From positions 620,001-684,000 of the forward strand of contig NZ_JQMW01000011.1 of the NCBI RefSeq assembly GCF_000744935.1: a stretch of 64,000 nt of DNA, written 5' to 3'. Below are positions 42,403 to 51,784 of this stretch, piece after piece. The translations under genes were made by a program, and so were the position numbers. The notes beneath the pieces are model-generated. The model saw nothing but the letters and a program-made list of their open reading frames with translations, did not search any database and was not told where the DNA came from. This stretch comes from Clostridium sp. KNHs214 (GTDB taxonomy: Bacteria; Bacillota; Clostridia; Clostridiales; Clostridiaceae). The stretch's first letter is position 1; each line of letters opens with the position of its first letter.

Positions 42403-42816
42403 ATGATTTTAAATAAGAAAAAGAAAACTTCCATTATTGTTTTATCTATAGTTTTAATTGTATTAACTTTTATTGTAATTTTGTTTATAAATATCGTGTC
42501 AGAGTTAAAAAACGGAGAACAAACTCTTTCTAAAATGACTTTTACTGATATTAATATATCTTCAATTAAAGACGGAGCATATACAGGTGAATTTAAAGCA
42601 GGGCTTGTATTTGTTAAGGTAAAAACTACTATAAAAGATAAAAAGATAACTGATATAAAATTAATTGAACATAAAAATGGTAAGGGCAGTGGTGCAGAAA
42701 GCATTATTAGTGATATTATTGCAAAACAAACAACAGATGTTGATATGATCAGCGGAGCAACTATTTCAAGTAAAGTAATCAGAAAAGCTATAGAAAACTC
42801 TTTAGTTGAAAAATAA
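42403..42816 (+). CDS. Membrane-anchored FMN-binding domain protein (RnfG/NqrC-like)
   Basis: 137 aa. One N-terminal membrane segment (TSIIVLSIVLIVLTFIVILF), then an extracytoplasmic FMN-binding domain with DGAYTGEFKAGLVFVKVKTT and the flavinylation motif DMISGATISSK (Thr target). FMN is normally attached by an ApbE flavin transferase, not encoded here. Probably forms a small electron-transfer unit with the flavodoxin. Confidence 0.85.
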   Translation: MILNKKKKTSIIVLSIVLIVLTFIVILFINIVSELKNGEQTLSKMTFTDINISSIKDGAYTGEFKAGLVFVKVKTTIKDKKITDIKLIEHKNGKGSGAESIISDIIAKQTTDVDMISGATISSKVIRKAIENSLVEK

Positions 42817-43065
42817 TTTTTATAGGCAACCAAACCACAGATGGTGAGGTTGCCCTGCCTCATTAATGTCATAATTCGAGTATTATATTCCAGAGTATCC
42901 CTGAAAATCTGACCTACGGACAGTAAAAAAGACAACATAGTTAACTAATGCAAATAATATAATAAGAATGTAGGAAAAATACAAAATAAAAATGTATAAA
43001 AACCTACATTCTTATTTTGTATTTTGGACATAATTGCTATACTTCTACATGGAGGTATAACAACT

Positions 43066-44658
43066 ATGATTAACAACTTACAAGGAGAGCTATTTCTAAT
43101 GAATAGCATAGGAATTAAACCAAATTACGCCCAACTGGCAAAAAAATATGGTATGGATTGGAGGACTGTAAAAAAGTATGATCAAGGCTACAAAGGGAAA
43201 CCAAAAACGAGAATTAAGAAAAGCAAGCTTGACCCATATCGTGTAGAAATTACTGATAAGTTAGCAATTCGTAGGATTACAATGAAAGGTGTTTATGAAT
43301 TTATGGTGGATAAACATGGGATTAATACTATAGGTACCTATTCAAATTTCATCACTTATATCAAGAAAAACAAGTTACTACCTAAACAAAGTAATACTGG
43401 CCATCCACGTTATGAAACAAAAATTGGAAAACAAGGGCAAGTTGACTGGAAGGAGGATATAACACTTACTTCAAGATCTGGGGAAAAATACACTATAAAT
43501 ATTTTGCATGTAACACTTAGTTTTTCAAGATATAGCTACTTAGGACTATCCATTCAAAAAAAAACAGATGATGTTTTTAGATGTCTTATTAATTCCTTTG
43601 AAGCCTTTGGAGGAATACCAGAAGAGCTTTTGTTTGATAACATGTCCACTGTTGCAAATGTACATGGAGTAAAGAAAAAGATTACTGAAACAATGGGTAA
43701 GTTTGCAAAAGATTTTGGATTTAATGTCAGATTGTGTGGGGCAAGAAAGCCTGAAACAAAAGGGACTGTTGAAGCAAAAAATAAGGTAATTGACTGGATT
43801 CGGGCATATGATGGTGAATTTGATACATTAGATAATTTATTAGAGAAACTAAAGGAAATTAATTTAAAAATGAATATAAATATTAATACGGAAACAGGCA
43901 TGTCGCCAACCGCTCTGTTTTATAAGGAAAAGGAATATCTGCATTCTTTACCAAAAGCTTCAATTATTGATACCTATCTATCACCAAATAAATATAAAGT
44001 TTCAAATGAAGCACTAATTAGATTTGGAGAGAGCAAATATTCCGTACATCCTAAGCTTATTAATGAGGAAGTTAGCGTTGATATCCTCGACAATAAACTA
44101 TATATCTATTATAAAGGAAAACTTGTAACATTTCACTCAATTAATAAAAATCCAATTAATTATGTTCCAGAACATTACACGATACTTATGAAAGGGAAGG
44201 TTAAGGCTGCAGATTTAGAGGCTGTAGCTAATGAAAATTTAAAACTTATGGATAGATTATTAGAATCAAGAAAAATAGATATTTCAAATATAGAGGCTAC
44301 AAAGTCACCCGAAGCATTATTAGCATATATGAATGGGAGCCCCTATGGTAACTGGATTATAGGGCAGTATGCCCATATGTCAAAAGAAAATCGAAGCACC
44401 TTTATTAAAGGAATGAATTTAGTACTTCCTTATGTAAAGAATAAAGAAATCTTCATGTCTAATTTAAAATTTTCAGTTAAAAACAATTGGTGTAAGCAAT
44501 TAGATTATGATTGCTGGATAAATGATTTTATGGCAGTATGCGATGCAGAATGCATTCTAACAGATGAAGGATATAAAATAATTCATAATAAATATGAAAA
44601 AGAAATACAGGAGTTTACCTTAGGGCAGGCTCCAGGGATCGTGAGGATGAATTGCTAA
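43066..44658 (+). CDS. istA: IS21 transposase IstA
   Basis: 530 aa from ATG 43066 with GGAGG upstream. The N-terminal HTH is YAQLAKKYGMDWRTVKKYDQ. The rve catalytic core has GQVDWKEDITL (first Asp), LLFDNMSTVA (second Asp) and KPETKGTVEAKNKVI (Glu). The C-terminal beta region is like other IstA proteins. Its stop overlaps the istB start (TAAATG). Confidence 0.93.
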   Translation: MINNLQGELFLMNSIGIKPNYAQLAKKYGMDWRTVKKYDQGYKGKPKTRIKKSKLDPYRVEITDKLAIRRITMKGVYEFMVDKHGINTIGTYSNFITYIKKNKLLPKQSNTGHPRYETKIGKQGQVDWKEDITLTSRSGEKYTINILHVTLSFSRYSYLGLSIQKKTDDVFRCLINSFEAFGGIPEELLFDNMSTVANVHGVKKKITETMGKFAKDFGFNVRLCGARKPETKGTVEAKNKVIDWIRAYDGEFDTLDNLLEKLKEINLKMNININTETGMSPTALFYKEKEYLHSLPKASIIDTYLSPNKYKVSNEALIRFGESKYSVHPKLINEEVSVDILDNKLYIYYKGKLVTFHSINKNPINYVPEHYTILMKGKVKAADLEAVANENLKLMDRLLESRKIDISNIEATKSPEALLAYMNGSPYGNWIIGQYAHMSKENRSTFIKGMNLVLPYVKNKEIFMSNLKFSVKNNWCKQLDYDCWINDFMAVCDAECILTDEGYKIIHNKYEKEIQEFTLGQAPGIVRMNC

Positions 44659-45417
44659 ATGAACAACTACAATACCCTTATTAATAACCTGGACACACTT
44701 GAATTAGTGCGAATTAGAGAGAACATTGATAGATACATAGATATGATGACAGACGGTAGCAAAACACCTGTTGATGCCTTATATGAATTAAGCCAATTAG
44801 AAATAAATTTCAAGAAGGATGCTGTAATAAAAGGGAATGTAAAAGTTGCTAATTTTCCGTTTTTAAAAGAAATTGATCAGTTTGACTTTGGATTTCAACC
44901 CTCAATAGATAAGGGAAAAATCATGGATTTTATAACACTTAGATTTTTAGAAAAGACGGAAAATATAATATTTTGTGGAAGTCCAGGAGTTGGGAAAACA
45001 AATTTAGCTGTATCAATAGGTATTGAAGCGGCTAAGCAACGTAATTGTGTGTATTTTATCACATTCCAGGAACTTATATCACAACTAAAAAAAGCAAGTG
45101 AAGAAAACAGGTTAGAAAGAAGAATAAAGTGGTTTTGCCGTTATAAACTTCTTATAATAGATGAACTGGGATATCAAAAGATGAATAATGAGTCTGCCAA
45201 CTTATTCTTTAATCTTATAGCCAAAAGGTACGAGAAATCTTCTACAATAATAACAACTAATTCTCCCTTTTCAAAATGGGGTGATATTTTTCAGGAGCCA
45301 GTATTAACAAATGCTCTTTTGGATAGATTACTGCATCATTGCTCAGTTATCAATATAAATGGTCCATCATATCGCCTTAAAGATCAACTTCAATCAATCA
45401 CTGCTGAGGAGGGGTAA
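44659..45417 (+). CDS. istB: IS21 helper ATPase IstB
   Basis: 252 aa. Walker A is IIFCGSPGVGKTNLAVSIGI, Walker B KLLIIDELGYQKMN. DnaC/IstB-type AAA protein that assembles on target DNA and stimulates IstA. Complete. Confidence 0.93.
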   Translation: MNNYNTLINNLDTLELVRIRENIDRYIDMMTDGSKTPVDALYELSQLEINFKKDAVIKGNVKVANFPFLKEIDQFDFGFQPSIDKGKIMDFITLRFLEKTENIIFCGSPGVGKTNLAVSIGIEAAKQRNCVYFITFQELISQLKKASEENRLERRIKWFCRYKLLIIDELGYQKMNNESANLFFNLIAKRYEKSSTIITTNSPFSKWGDIFQEPVLTNALLDRLLHHCSVININGPSYRLKDQLQSITAEEG

Positions 45418-45617
45418 AAGTACTAAATAAAAATGTAGGTTTTCCTACCATATTATTTTTGAAAAAACCTACATTTTTATATTGACATTTGCACTAAGGT
45501 TAAAGTTAAATATTGAAGGTAAAATTACCAATAAAAAAGTATAGAAAAAAACATAGCCAAGTCCTAAAATATAAGTTGTTACACCAAAACGAACTTATAA
45601 AACAGGAGGAAGTGGCT

Positions 45618-46605
45618 ATGCTAAACAATCAAGAATATATTACAACAGAATTAGAAAAAATACTATATGAGATTCTACCCATAACAAGCAAAAGATTGAA
45701 AAATCTTGTTTATATAATCATAGGAATAATTTTATCAAAGTCAGTTGTAATCTCAGATATATCTGAGAAATTAAAGGATGATTTCACAGGTGCAACTGAG
45801 GAAAGTAAGATAAAGAGAATATATAGATTTTTTTCAAATTCACCAATAAATCCAGATTATTTATACAGTTTTTTTATTTTTTTATTAAAGAAGTTATAAA
45901 AAAATATGTAAAGCGAAGTAACAATAATAAATTAATTATAATATTTAATCATACAACACTTGATGATAGATTTTTAATATTGAAATTCTCATTGAAAGTG
46001 GGCAAAAGAGCAATACCATTATGGTATAAAATATTTGAGTATAATGAGAAAGGCAATAAGAGCTTTGAACATATAAAACAAGGAATAACAGAACTTAATG
46101 AAATTTTTAATGCTTATGATTATAAAGTTATATTATTAGCAGATAGAGGTTTTAAAAGTATAGATTTATTTAAATTCATAGATAGACTTAGCTGGCAATA
46201 TTGCATAAGATGTACCAATGATATGCTTGTAACGATAGAAGGAAAAAAGAAAATTAAGTACCTAAGAGACATAACCCCTATAAAAAAAGATTCATTATAG
46301 AAGAAATGTTTAGGGATTTAAAATCAAATGGATTTGATATGGAAGGGACATGGACAGAAGACATCGTGTATTTTGGAAATCTATATTTATGCTTAAGTAT
46401 AGCCTATACATGGATGATAATATTAGGGGCAGATTGCTCTAAGAATAAGAAAAGCAAAATCATAGGAGCTACAAAAAAATTAAAGAACAAAATGGTTAGA
46501 ATATATAGCTTATTTAGTTGCGGCATAAAATGGTTCAATAGATGCTATGATTCTGATATTAAAAAGTACAAGCTTAAATTTGATTTAGTACTTTATGATA
46601 TATAA
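45618..46605 (+). pseudogene. IS4-type transposase, frameshifted and internally deleted
   Basis: N-terminal part 45618-45899 (MLNNQEYITTELEKILYEIL, KIKRIYRFFSNSPINPDYLY). It breaks at a T-run near 45880. The middle part, 45890-46300, has IIIFNHTTLDD, where the first catalytic Asp appears changed to Asn, and KVILLADRGFKS. The end, 46290-46605, has IEEMFRDLKSNGFDMEGTWT with the catalytic Glu. About 60 or more residues are missing between middle and end. Inactive. Confidence 0.75.
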
Positions 46606-46808
46606 AAGTTATAGAAAAACTTAACATTTGTTAATGTAATAGGAGGACTTTACGCTTATATACTTCCATAAATTGCATTTAAATATATACTTATCATATT
46701 AAGGATAGTGTTTTCTTAATTTACAATGTTAATGCCTTATAATGATTATTAATGAATGTAAACATGATTTATGTAAATTGCTGTCTGTAGGTCAGGTTTA
46801 CGTGTAGT

Positions 46809-47078
46809 GAAAAGAGCATTTATAATTACATCGATGCATGTCTTTTCGATATCAGGAACATTGATCTTCCAAGGAAAGTCAAGTTCCGTGAGCGTTATGA
46901 GAAGCCTGAATTCAAAGTGGATAAAGGCTGTCGTATTGGTCGCAATTACGAAACTTTTGATTCATTTATTGAAAAAAATCCTGATACCGCGGTGGTACAA
47001 ATGGATTCCGTGATTGGTAGCAAAGGTGGTAAATGCCTCTTGACCATTCACTTCGTGGATTGTAGTTTTTCATTATGA
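46809..47078 (+). pseudogene. IS30-family transposase remnant
   Basis: 89 codons with no proper start: YNYIDACLFDIRNIDLPRKV, then FKVDKGCRIGRNYETFDSFI and PDTAVVQMDSVIGSKGGKCL, which holds the first catalytic Asp of IS30 DDE transposases. It ends early at a TGA. Inactive fragment. Confidence 0.75.
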
Positions 47079-47115
47079 TACAGCAGAGAAACAGGAAAAT
47101 CAAACTGCATTTTGG

Positions 47116-47244
47116 TTACAAAAGTTGCATCTCATTTACAAAACTGGCTTTTCGAGTACAAAAACTGCTTTTCGTTTACAAATATTCAGTTGTTAGTTAC
47201 AAAGATTGCTTTTCAACTTACAAAACGGCATCTCGTGTTACTAT
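47116..47244. repeat. Phased array of TTACAAA repeats
   Basis: The motif (T/G)TACAAA begins at 47116, 47136, 47156, 47176, 47197 and 47218, with a seventh, shorter TTAC at 47238. Spacing is 20-21 bases, two DNA turns. Spacers share GCATCTC or GCTTTTC. It resembles a multi-site transposase-binding end rather than a CRISPR array. Confidence 0.65.
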
Positions 47245-47309
47245 TGAGTTTTTCCTTTCTATATAATTATGATAAAAGATAAAAATATATTGTTTTATAT
47301 AAAAAAATT

Positions 47310-47338
47310 ATTGACAAACGATAAATGAGTGTTTATTA
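47310..47338 (+). promoter_or_regulatory. Promoter without a gene, with internal dyad
   Basis: TTGACA (47310-47315), 17-base spacer, TATTAT (47333-47338). Within it, ATAAA-TGAGTG-TTTAT is a TetR-type dyad. No gene follows within 250 bases, so the controlled gene has probably been deleted. Confidence 0.5.
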
Positions 47339-47344
47339 TAGTGA

Positions 47345-47592
47345 TATAAAAGGTGAATTGTAACGCGAAATTCCCATAAGAAATTTTAGTTCTTTTTTAT
47401 GGCAGCTTTTAATTCCTGCATCTGAGAATTATCGTTATCAATTTCTAGTTGCCAGCATTGTTTTATCATTTGTCATCACCCATGCACTCAATATTTTACT
47501 TGAATGATAGCATGGGCTCTGCATATTTTTTAGTGGGAATGGATGAAATGTAATTTATTTTGTGATACCTATATTAAAGGATAAAATCCAAT
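47345..47592. other. Non-coding gap
   Basis: No convincing ORF. A hairpin-like GCATGG/CCATGC pair near 47491-47515 is the only structure noted. Confidence 0.4.
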
Positions 47593-47817
47593 ATGATTAT
47601 AGTTAATTTGGATGTTATGATGGCAAAACGCAAAATTTCTTTAACGAAGTTATTAGAAGAATCAGGAATGACAAGGGCAAATGTATCAAACTTCAAAAAT
47701 CAGAGAGCAAAAGCTTCTAGCTTTACCACTCTGGATGCTTTGTGTAGAATACTACAATGCCAACCAGAAGATATTTTAGAGTATAGGGAAGATTATGATT
47801 TAGGCAAGGAGGAATAA
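47593..47817 (+). CDS. XRE/Cro-type HTH regulator
   Basis: 74 aa. The HTH is ISLTKLLEESGMTRANVSNF, then TLDALCRILQCQPEDILEYR. This is the YozG/HTH_26 type. It is two bases ahead of the oxidoreductase and shares its transcript, so probably regulates it. Confidence 0.85.
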   Translation: MIIVNLDVMMAKRKISLTKLLEESGMTRANVSNFKNQRAKASSFTTLDALCRILQCQPEDILEYREDYDLGKEE

Positions 47818-47819
47818 AG

Positions 47820-48902
47820 GTGGAAAAAGCAACGACTAAGGTATATGATATTGCAATTATCGGGTTAGGGCCTTCTGGCGCCATATTGGCAAGAATGCTT
47901 TCAAAAAAATATAAAATTATTGCCATAGATAAAAAAGACTCTGTAGAAAAGGGATTTCAGAAACCTTGCGGTGGATTACTCTCTTCCGACGCTCAGAAGG
48001 CATTGGCAAGGTTAGACATATGCCTTCCTAAGGATGTTATGGTAGACCCACAGATTTTTTCTGTTAAAACCATAGATTTGAAAAATAATATCATACGCCA
48101 TTATCAACGGTTTTATATTAACCTTGATCGTCATAAATTTGACTTATGGTTGAAATCACTTATTCCCAACCATGTGGAGGTTCATAGTAATTCACGTTGT
48201 TCTGCTGTTGAAAAAATACCAGAAGGTTACCGAATAACTTTTCATGAAAACGGCATGGAACAGGTTATTATTGCAAAATATCTAGTAGGTGCAGACGGTG
48301 CTAATTCTTTGGTACGGCACACCCTTTATCCCAAAAGGAAAATACGGACTTACATGTCAATCCAGGAATGGTTTCTTGAAACACACCCTAATCCATTTTA
48401 TTCCTGTATTTTCGACTTGGAGAATACAGATTGCTGTTCTTGGTCCATTTCTAAGGATAATCAGTTTATTTTTGGCGGTGCATTTCCTATAGATAATTCT
48501 CGGAAAAGGTTTGAAAATCAGAAAAAAAAGCTAGAGAAAATTGGATTTAAGTTTGGAAAACCTATAAAAACAGAGGCATGCATGGTTCTGAGACCATCGT
48601 CATTCTATGATTTTTGCTGCGGAAAGAACAACGCTTTTTTAATTGGGGAAGCTGCTGGCTTTATTAGTCCAAGCTCCCTGGAGGGAATAAGTTCAGCCAT
48701 AAACAGTGCTCAGATTTTGAGCGAAGTATTAAATGCTAATAGTAAAAATGCTAACAGAGAATATAGATTGAAGACTTTTAATATTCGTTTGAAGATCTCT
48801 TTTAAACTACTGAAATGCCCATTTATGTATAATTCTTCTTTACGTAAGCTTGTATTAAAAAGTAGACTAAAGAGTATCGATATTGCTGTGACAAAAAGGT
48901 AA
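47820..48902 (+). CDS. FAD-dependent oxidoreductase (geranylgeranyl-reductase-like)
   Basis: 360 aa from GTG 47820 after AAGGAGG. FAD motif: IIGLGPSGAILARMLSKKYK; second motif: YLVGADGANSLVRHTL; third: NAFLIGEAAGFISPSSLEGI. This fits the FixC/geranylgeranyl reductase group of flavoproteins. Substrate unknown. Its 3' end abuts an IS3 remnant but the end looks complete. Confidence 0.85.
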   Translation: MEKATTKVYDIAIIGLGPSGAILARMLSKKYKIIAIDKKDSVEKGFQKPCGGLLSSDAQKALARLDICLPKDVMVDPQIFSVKTIDLKNNIIRHYQRFYINLDRHKFDLWLKSLIPNHVEVHSNSRCSAVEKIPEGYRITFHENGMEQVIIAKYLVGADGANSLVRHTLYPKRKIRTYMSIQEWFLETHPNPFYSCIFDLENTDCCSWSISKDNQFIFGGAFPIDNSRKRFENQKKKLEKIGFKFGKPIKTEACMVLRPSSFYDFCCGKNNAFLIGEAAGFISPSSLEGISSAINSAQILSEVLNANSKNANREYRLKTFNIRLKISFKLLKCPFMYNSSLRKLVLKSRLKSIDIAVTKR

Positions 48903-48904
48903 GC

Positions 48905-49029
48905 TTTCAAATCATAGGGCGACAGATAACCCAGTGCCTGATGCCTTCTTTTTCTGTTGTAAAACACTTCTATGTACCAGAATATATACCTTCGGGTTTC
49001 TTCACGGGTGGCATAGCTTTTGTTGTAGA
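48905..49029 (-). pseudogene. IS3-family transposase C-terminal remnant
   Basis: Minus-strand codons: YNKSYATREETRRYIFWYIE, then VFYNRKRRHQALGYLSPYDL. This is the end of an IS150/IS3 OrfB. The 5' part is cut off at 49031 by the transposon end. Confidence 0.8.
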
Positions 49030-49030
49030 G

Positions 49031-49150
49031 TGTAGTGCGTCAAAATATAGCTTTTGAAAATTGCACTTCTAAGTCAAATTATAACTATAAATCCAATAGC
49101 TATCCAGTAATTAAATGCATTTTAAATAATCATATTATTGCTAAAATAAC
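49031..49150 (+). repeat. Solo right end of the TniA-type transposon (copy C)
   Basis: TGTAGTGCGTCAAAATATAG starts at 49031 and the next ~100 bases match the reverse complement of 20107-20223 with few changes. It retains the outermost bases, unlike copy B. The remaining 49151-49408 holds no gene that I can see. Confidence 0.85.
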
Positions 49151-49408
49151 CTCTTTATTTCTAAAATCATCACCATTTGTATTAAAGTTATAAAAGCTTG
49201 CAAAGTGAGTAAATTCAATGATTATAACAAATCCTTGCGACGTATTCCTACTACACACTCCACATGGCTTGACTGCTAACGGTAGACAATCCTAATTTAA
49301 TAAAAGGCTCTGTTTTAACATGATATTAAAATATTCCCAAATTATAGGTGGAGTTATCCACCTATAATTCTCAATATAATATATAAAAATAAACTTCGCC
49401 ATGTTGGC

Positions 49409-49780
49409 TCAATCAATTTTATCTTCGCCTACAATTTCTCTTTGCATTTTTTTGCTTAAAGAATTTAATACTAATTCATATGACATATTTATCATCTGTT
49501 TTAAAATATTATCAGACACATCACCCTCTAAATATACTGAGTTCCAATGTTCTTTGTTCATGTAATATCCTGCTACAATATGCTGATTTTCCTTTCTTAA
49601 AAATCGTCCAAAGGATGGTTCACATTTCAAAGTAATAATCCTTTTGTTATCTTTATCTCCACCTTGCATAGCGAAAATTTTTCCTCCAACAAGGTATCTT
49701 GTTGCTCCCCATTCTATCTTAAAATCTTTTTCTACTCCCTTTTTCGAGAGACAATAATCATTAATCCATTCATATTTCAT
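49409..49780 (-). CDS. MmcQ/YjbR-family DNA-binding protein
   Basis: 123 aa: YEWINDYCLSKKGVEKDFKI, then WGATRYLVGGKIFAMQGGDK and NKEHWNSVYLEGDVSDNILK. Typical of YjbR/CyaY-like fold proteins. Role poorly known. Complete single gene. Confidence 0.88.
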   Translation of the reverse strand: MKYEWINDYCLSKKGVEKDFKIEWGATRYLVGGKIFAMQGGDKDNKRIITLKCEPSFGRFLRKENQHIVAGYYMNKEHWNSVYLEGDVSDNILKQMINMSYELVLNSLSKKMQREIVGEDKID

Positions 49781-50001
49781 AGAATTTCTCCCTCGCTTCC
49801 AATTATATAAATTGCCTTAGTAGTATCTATCTATTTCAACATTAAATTAAGACATTCCTAATAAAAATATAGCGATTTTGCCTAAATAGAAATTGTATTT
49901 TTAACACTTATACTTACATAAAATAGTTGTATGTAAAAAACTATAGTTTTTGTATAGAAACTATAGTCCTTTAAAATATTCTTTAAGGTACTTCATTAGT
50001 T

Positions 50002-50271
50002 TTATTGACATTCACAAGCCCATTTCTTGCATTGTTCTATTCTTTTTCCATCATCGCCTTGTTCTTTATCATATGCAAACTGATTAAGTAAATCACAAGG
50101 AAAATCTCCACATTTTCCACAATGTAAAAGTTTCTTACCTTCACAACAGGATTTTACTGGACAGCTCTCACCCCAAAACGGTTTATCAATATGTACACAA
50201 CCTTTGCATTTCACTTGTTCTTTGTATTTACATTCTGAGCATAAAATACCACATCTTGATTCTATCATCAT
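50002..50271 (-). CDS. DUF3795 zinc-binding protein
   Basis: 89 aa, with 13 cysteines in CxxC-like groups (CGILCSECKYK, CKGCVH, CPVKSCCEGK, CGKCGDFPCDLL). DUF3795 proteins probably bind zinc; function unknown. The ATG at 50271 follows GGGGGAAT. Confidence 0.85.
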   Translation of the reverse strand: MMIESRCGILCSECKYKEQVKCKGCVHIDKPFWGESCPVKSCCEGKKLLHCGKCGDFPCDLLNQFAYDKEQGDDGKRIEQCKKWACECQ

Positions 50272-50307
50272 TTATTCCCCCAATTCTATAATATCTTTTA
50301 TTATATA

Positions 50308-51192
50308 TTAATATTTAAACGGTTCATTGTAAAAATCGGACATGTTTCTAAAAAATAAATTAGGAGAAACGCCACATATTTGCTTAAAATCCCGAATAAA
50401 ATGTGATTGGTCAAAATAACCTAAGATTTGAGCTGTATTTAAGCAATTTTTATAATCAATTTTTTTAAATATATTGATTGAATGATTTACTCTTACAAGT
50501 CTTGAAAACATTTTAGCATTTATTCCAATATACTCATTAAATAACCTATTCAAATGACGTTCACTAATATATTCATTTGCAGATAATTCTTTTATCGTTA
50601 ATCTTCCATTTGTAGCCTTAATTATATCTAAAGTAGACTCTATAACTGCATGTTGTTTGTTATTTTTTTCTATTGCTTTCAGAAAAATCATGTTAACCAT
50701 TGAAATCATATCGTCTATATTATTTGAAATTTCCATAGCATGAATTAATGAATATGACAAATACTTGTCAACTTCACCTACTCGTACTTGAATATCGCAT
50801 AGTTCTGACTGATTTATACCAGTAATAGCATGTAAACCACCAGGCATAAACTCAATAAAAAACCTTATCTTTTTTAAATTAACATCATTCTTTACTGTAA
50901 CTGTTTTTGTTGTTGCTCCCCACAGACTTGATGAAAAATCATTATTTTCATAAGTATATATAATACACCCACTTGAATCAGGTATTAGAGTTATATCACT
51001 AATGTTATCCCTACATGTTCTCATTTCATTTGTATTTGGAAACGATACTGTATAGTGTGCTATATAATTGCTAAGTAGTGGATGAGGTGCTATGTATATG
51101 TGATTTGGTATTTCTTTTATTTTTAAATGCCTATTTACCGATATGTCATAAAAAAACAACTCCCGCCCCCCTATTCCAAATATAAAATACAT
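50308..51192 (-). CDS. AraC-family transcriptional regulator
   Basis: 294 aa. The N-terminal ligand domain is of the DUF6597 type (IYIAPHPLLSNYIAHYTVSF). The C-terminal double HTH is ERHLNRLFNEYIGINAKMFS, then AQILGYFDQSHFIRDFKQIC followed by GVSP. The start may be a little downstream. It is monocistronic and could control the DUF3795 gene next to it. Confidence 0.85.
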   Translation of the reverse strand: MYFIFGIGGRELFFYDISVNRHLKIKEIPNHIYIAPHPLLSNYIAHYTVSFPNTNEMRTCRDNISDITLIPDSSGCIIYTYENNDFSSSLWGATTKTVTVKNDVNLKKIRFFIEFMPGGLHAITGINQSELCDIQVRVGEVDKYLSYSLIHAMEISNNIDDMISMVNMIFLKAIEKNNKQHAVIESTLDIIKATNGRLTIKELSANEYISERHLNRLFNEYIGINAKMFSRLVRVNHSINIFKKIDYKNCLNTAQILGYFDQSHFIRDFKQICGVSPNLFFRNMSDFYNEPFKY

Positions 51193-51301
51193 CCATAATT
51201 ATACTATATTCACTTGTAATATTCCATAAACACTTCCAATCAATAATCTAATAATATTTTTTATATTATCTATAAAAGTTATATTATTCTTGTTTCTGCA
51301 T

Positions 51302-51510
51302 ATAATATAATGTTAAGAGGTTTCTCTTTTAATATGAGATGAAAACTTAGCTAATACCTCTTAACATCACAATAAAAAAGGTTTAATGCTATTTAGGATT
51401 AATGATATAAAAGGATTAGGTACTTATTTATAAGTATTTTTATCAAAAGGTAGAGATAGAAATCCTATCTTTAAAAGAATGAAAGGTAGCTGTCGCTACC
51501 TTTTATTTGT
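51302..51510 (+). ncRNA. Candidate small RNA
   Basis: No ORF. TATAAT-like bases end at 51306; TGTTAAGAGGT (51311-51321) pairs exactly with ACCTCTTAACA (51356-51366). A further 100 bases with short stems follow, ending in a strong terminator AAAGGTAGC-TGTC-GCTACCTTTT (51482-51504). This is the layout of a ~200-nt free-standing transcript. Confidence 0.35.
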
Positions 51511-51518
51511 TTCATTTA

Positions 51519-51746
51519 TTATAATGAATAGCTAATTAAGCTTATGGTCATTTTACTAAAGTCTATCTCACTTAAATTATTTGCTTTGAGTAATTCAATC
51601 AAATAGTTATCATCACGAAGTTCTTTAGTAACTGGATTTATTACCCTTCTATTTAATTCATGCTGTAAATTGTTCTTTGTTGTTTCATTAGATACTACGA
51701 CCTTAAAAAACAATTCTATCTCACAATTAAAAATTTTACTAAGCAC
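51519..51746 (-). pseudogene. Possible truncated regulator
   Basis: The frame reads LSKIFNCEIELFFKVVVSNE, like the end of an XRE-type HTH domain, then about 55 residues of unknown type ending SLISYSL. The start is missing; the upstream sequence runs into the recombinase scar. Probably mobile-element debris. Confidence 0.3.
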
Positions 51747-51784
51747 ATTGTAACAAATGCTATAATTTAACGCTATATTATAAT

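Larger units (their letters stand above)
42949..45493 (+). mobile_element. IS21-family insertion sequence (intact istA/istB)
   Basis: Ends: TGCAAAT ... AATGTAGG at 42949-42974 and its complement CCTACATT ... ATTTGCA at 45468-45493. A further internal copy of the CCTACATT motif lies near each end. The flanking CTAA on both sides (42945-42948 and 45494-45497) suggests a 4-bp target duplication. Two intact genes, so it may be active. Confidence 0.85.

Noticed and set aside
47101-47244. Possible CRISPR array
   Set aside because: Period is only 20-21 bp, spacers resemble one another, repeats are short and degenerate, and no cas genes are present.
48710-48904. Extension of the IS3 remnant frame into the oxidoreductase
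   Set aside because: Only 48905-49029 matches IS3; the rest is antisense to the FAD oxidoreductase end.
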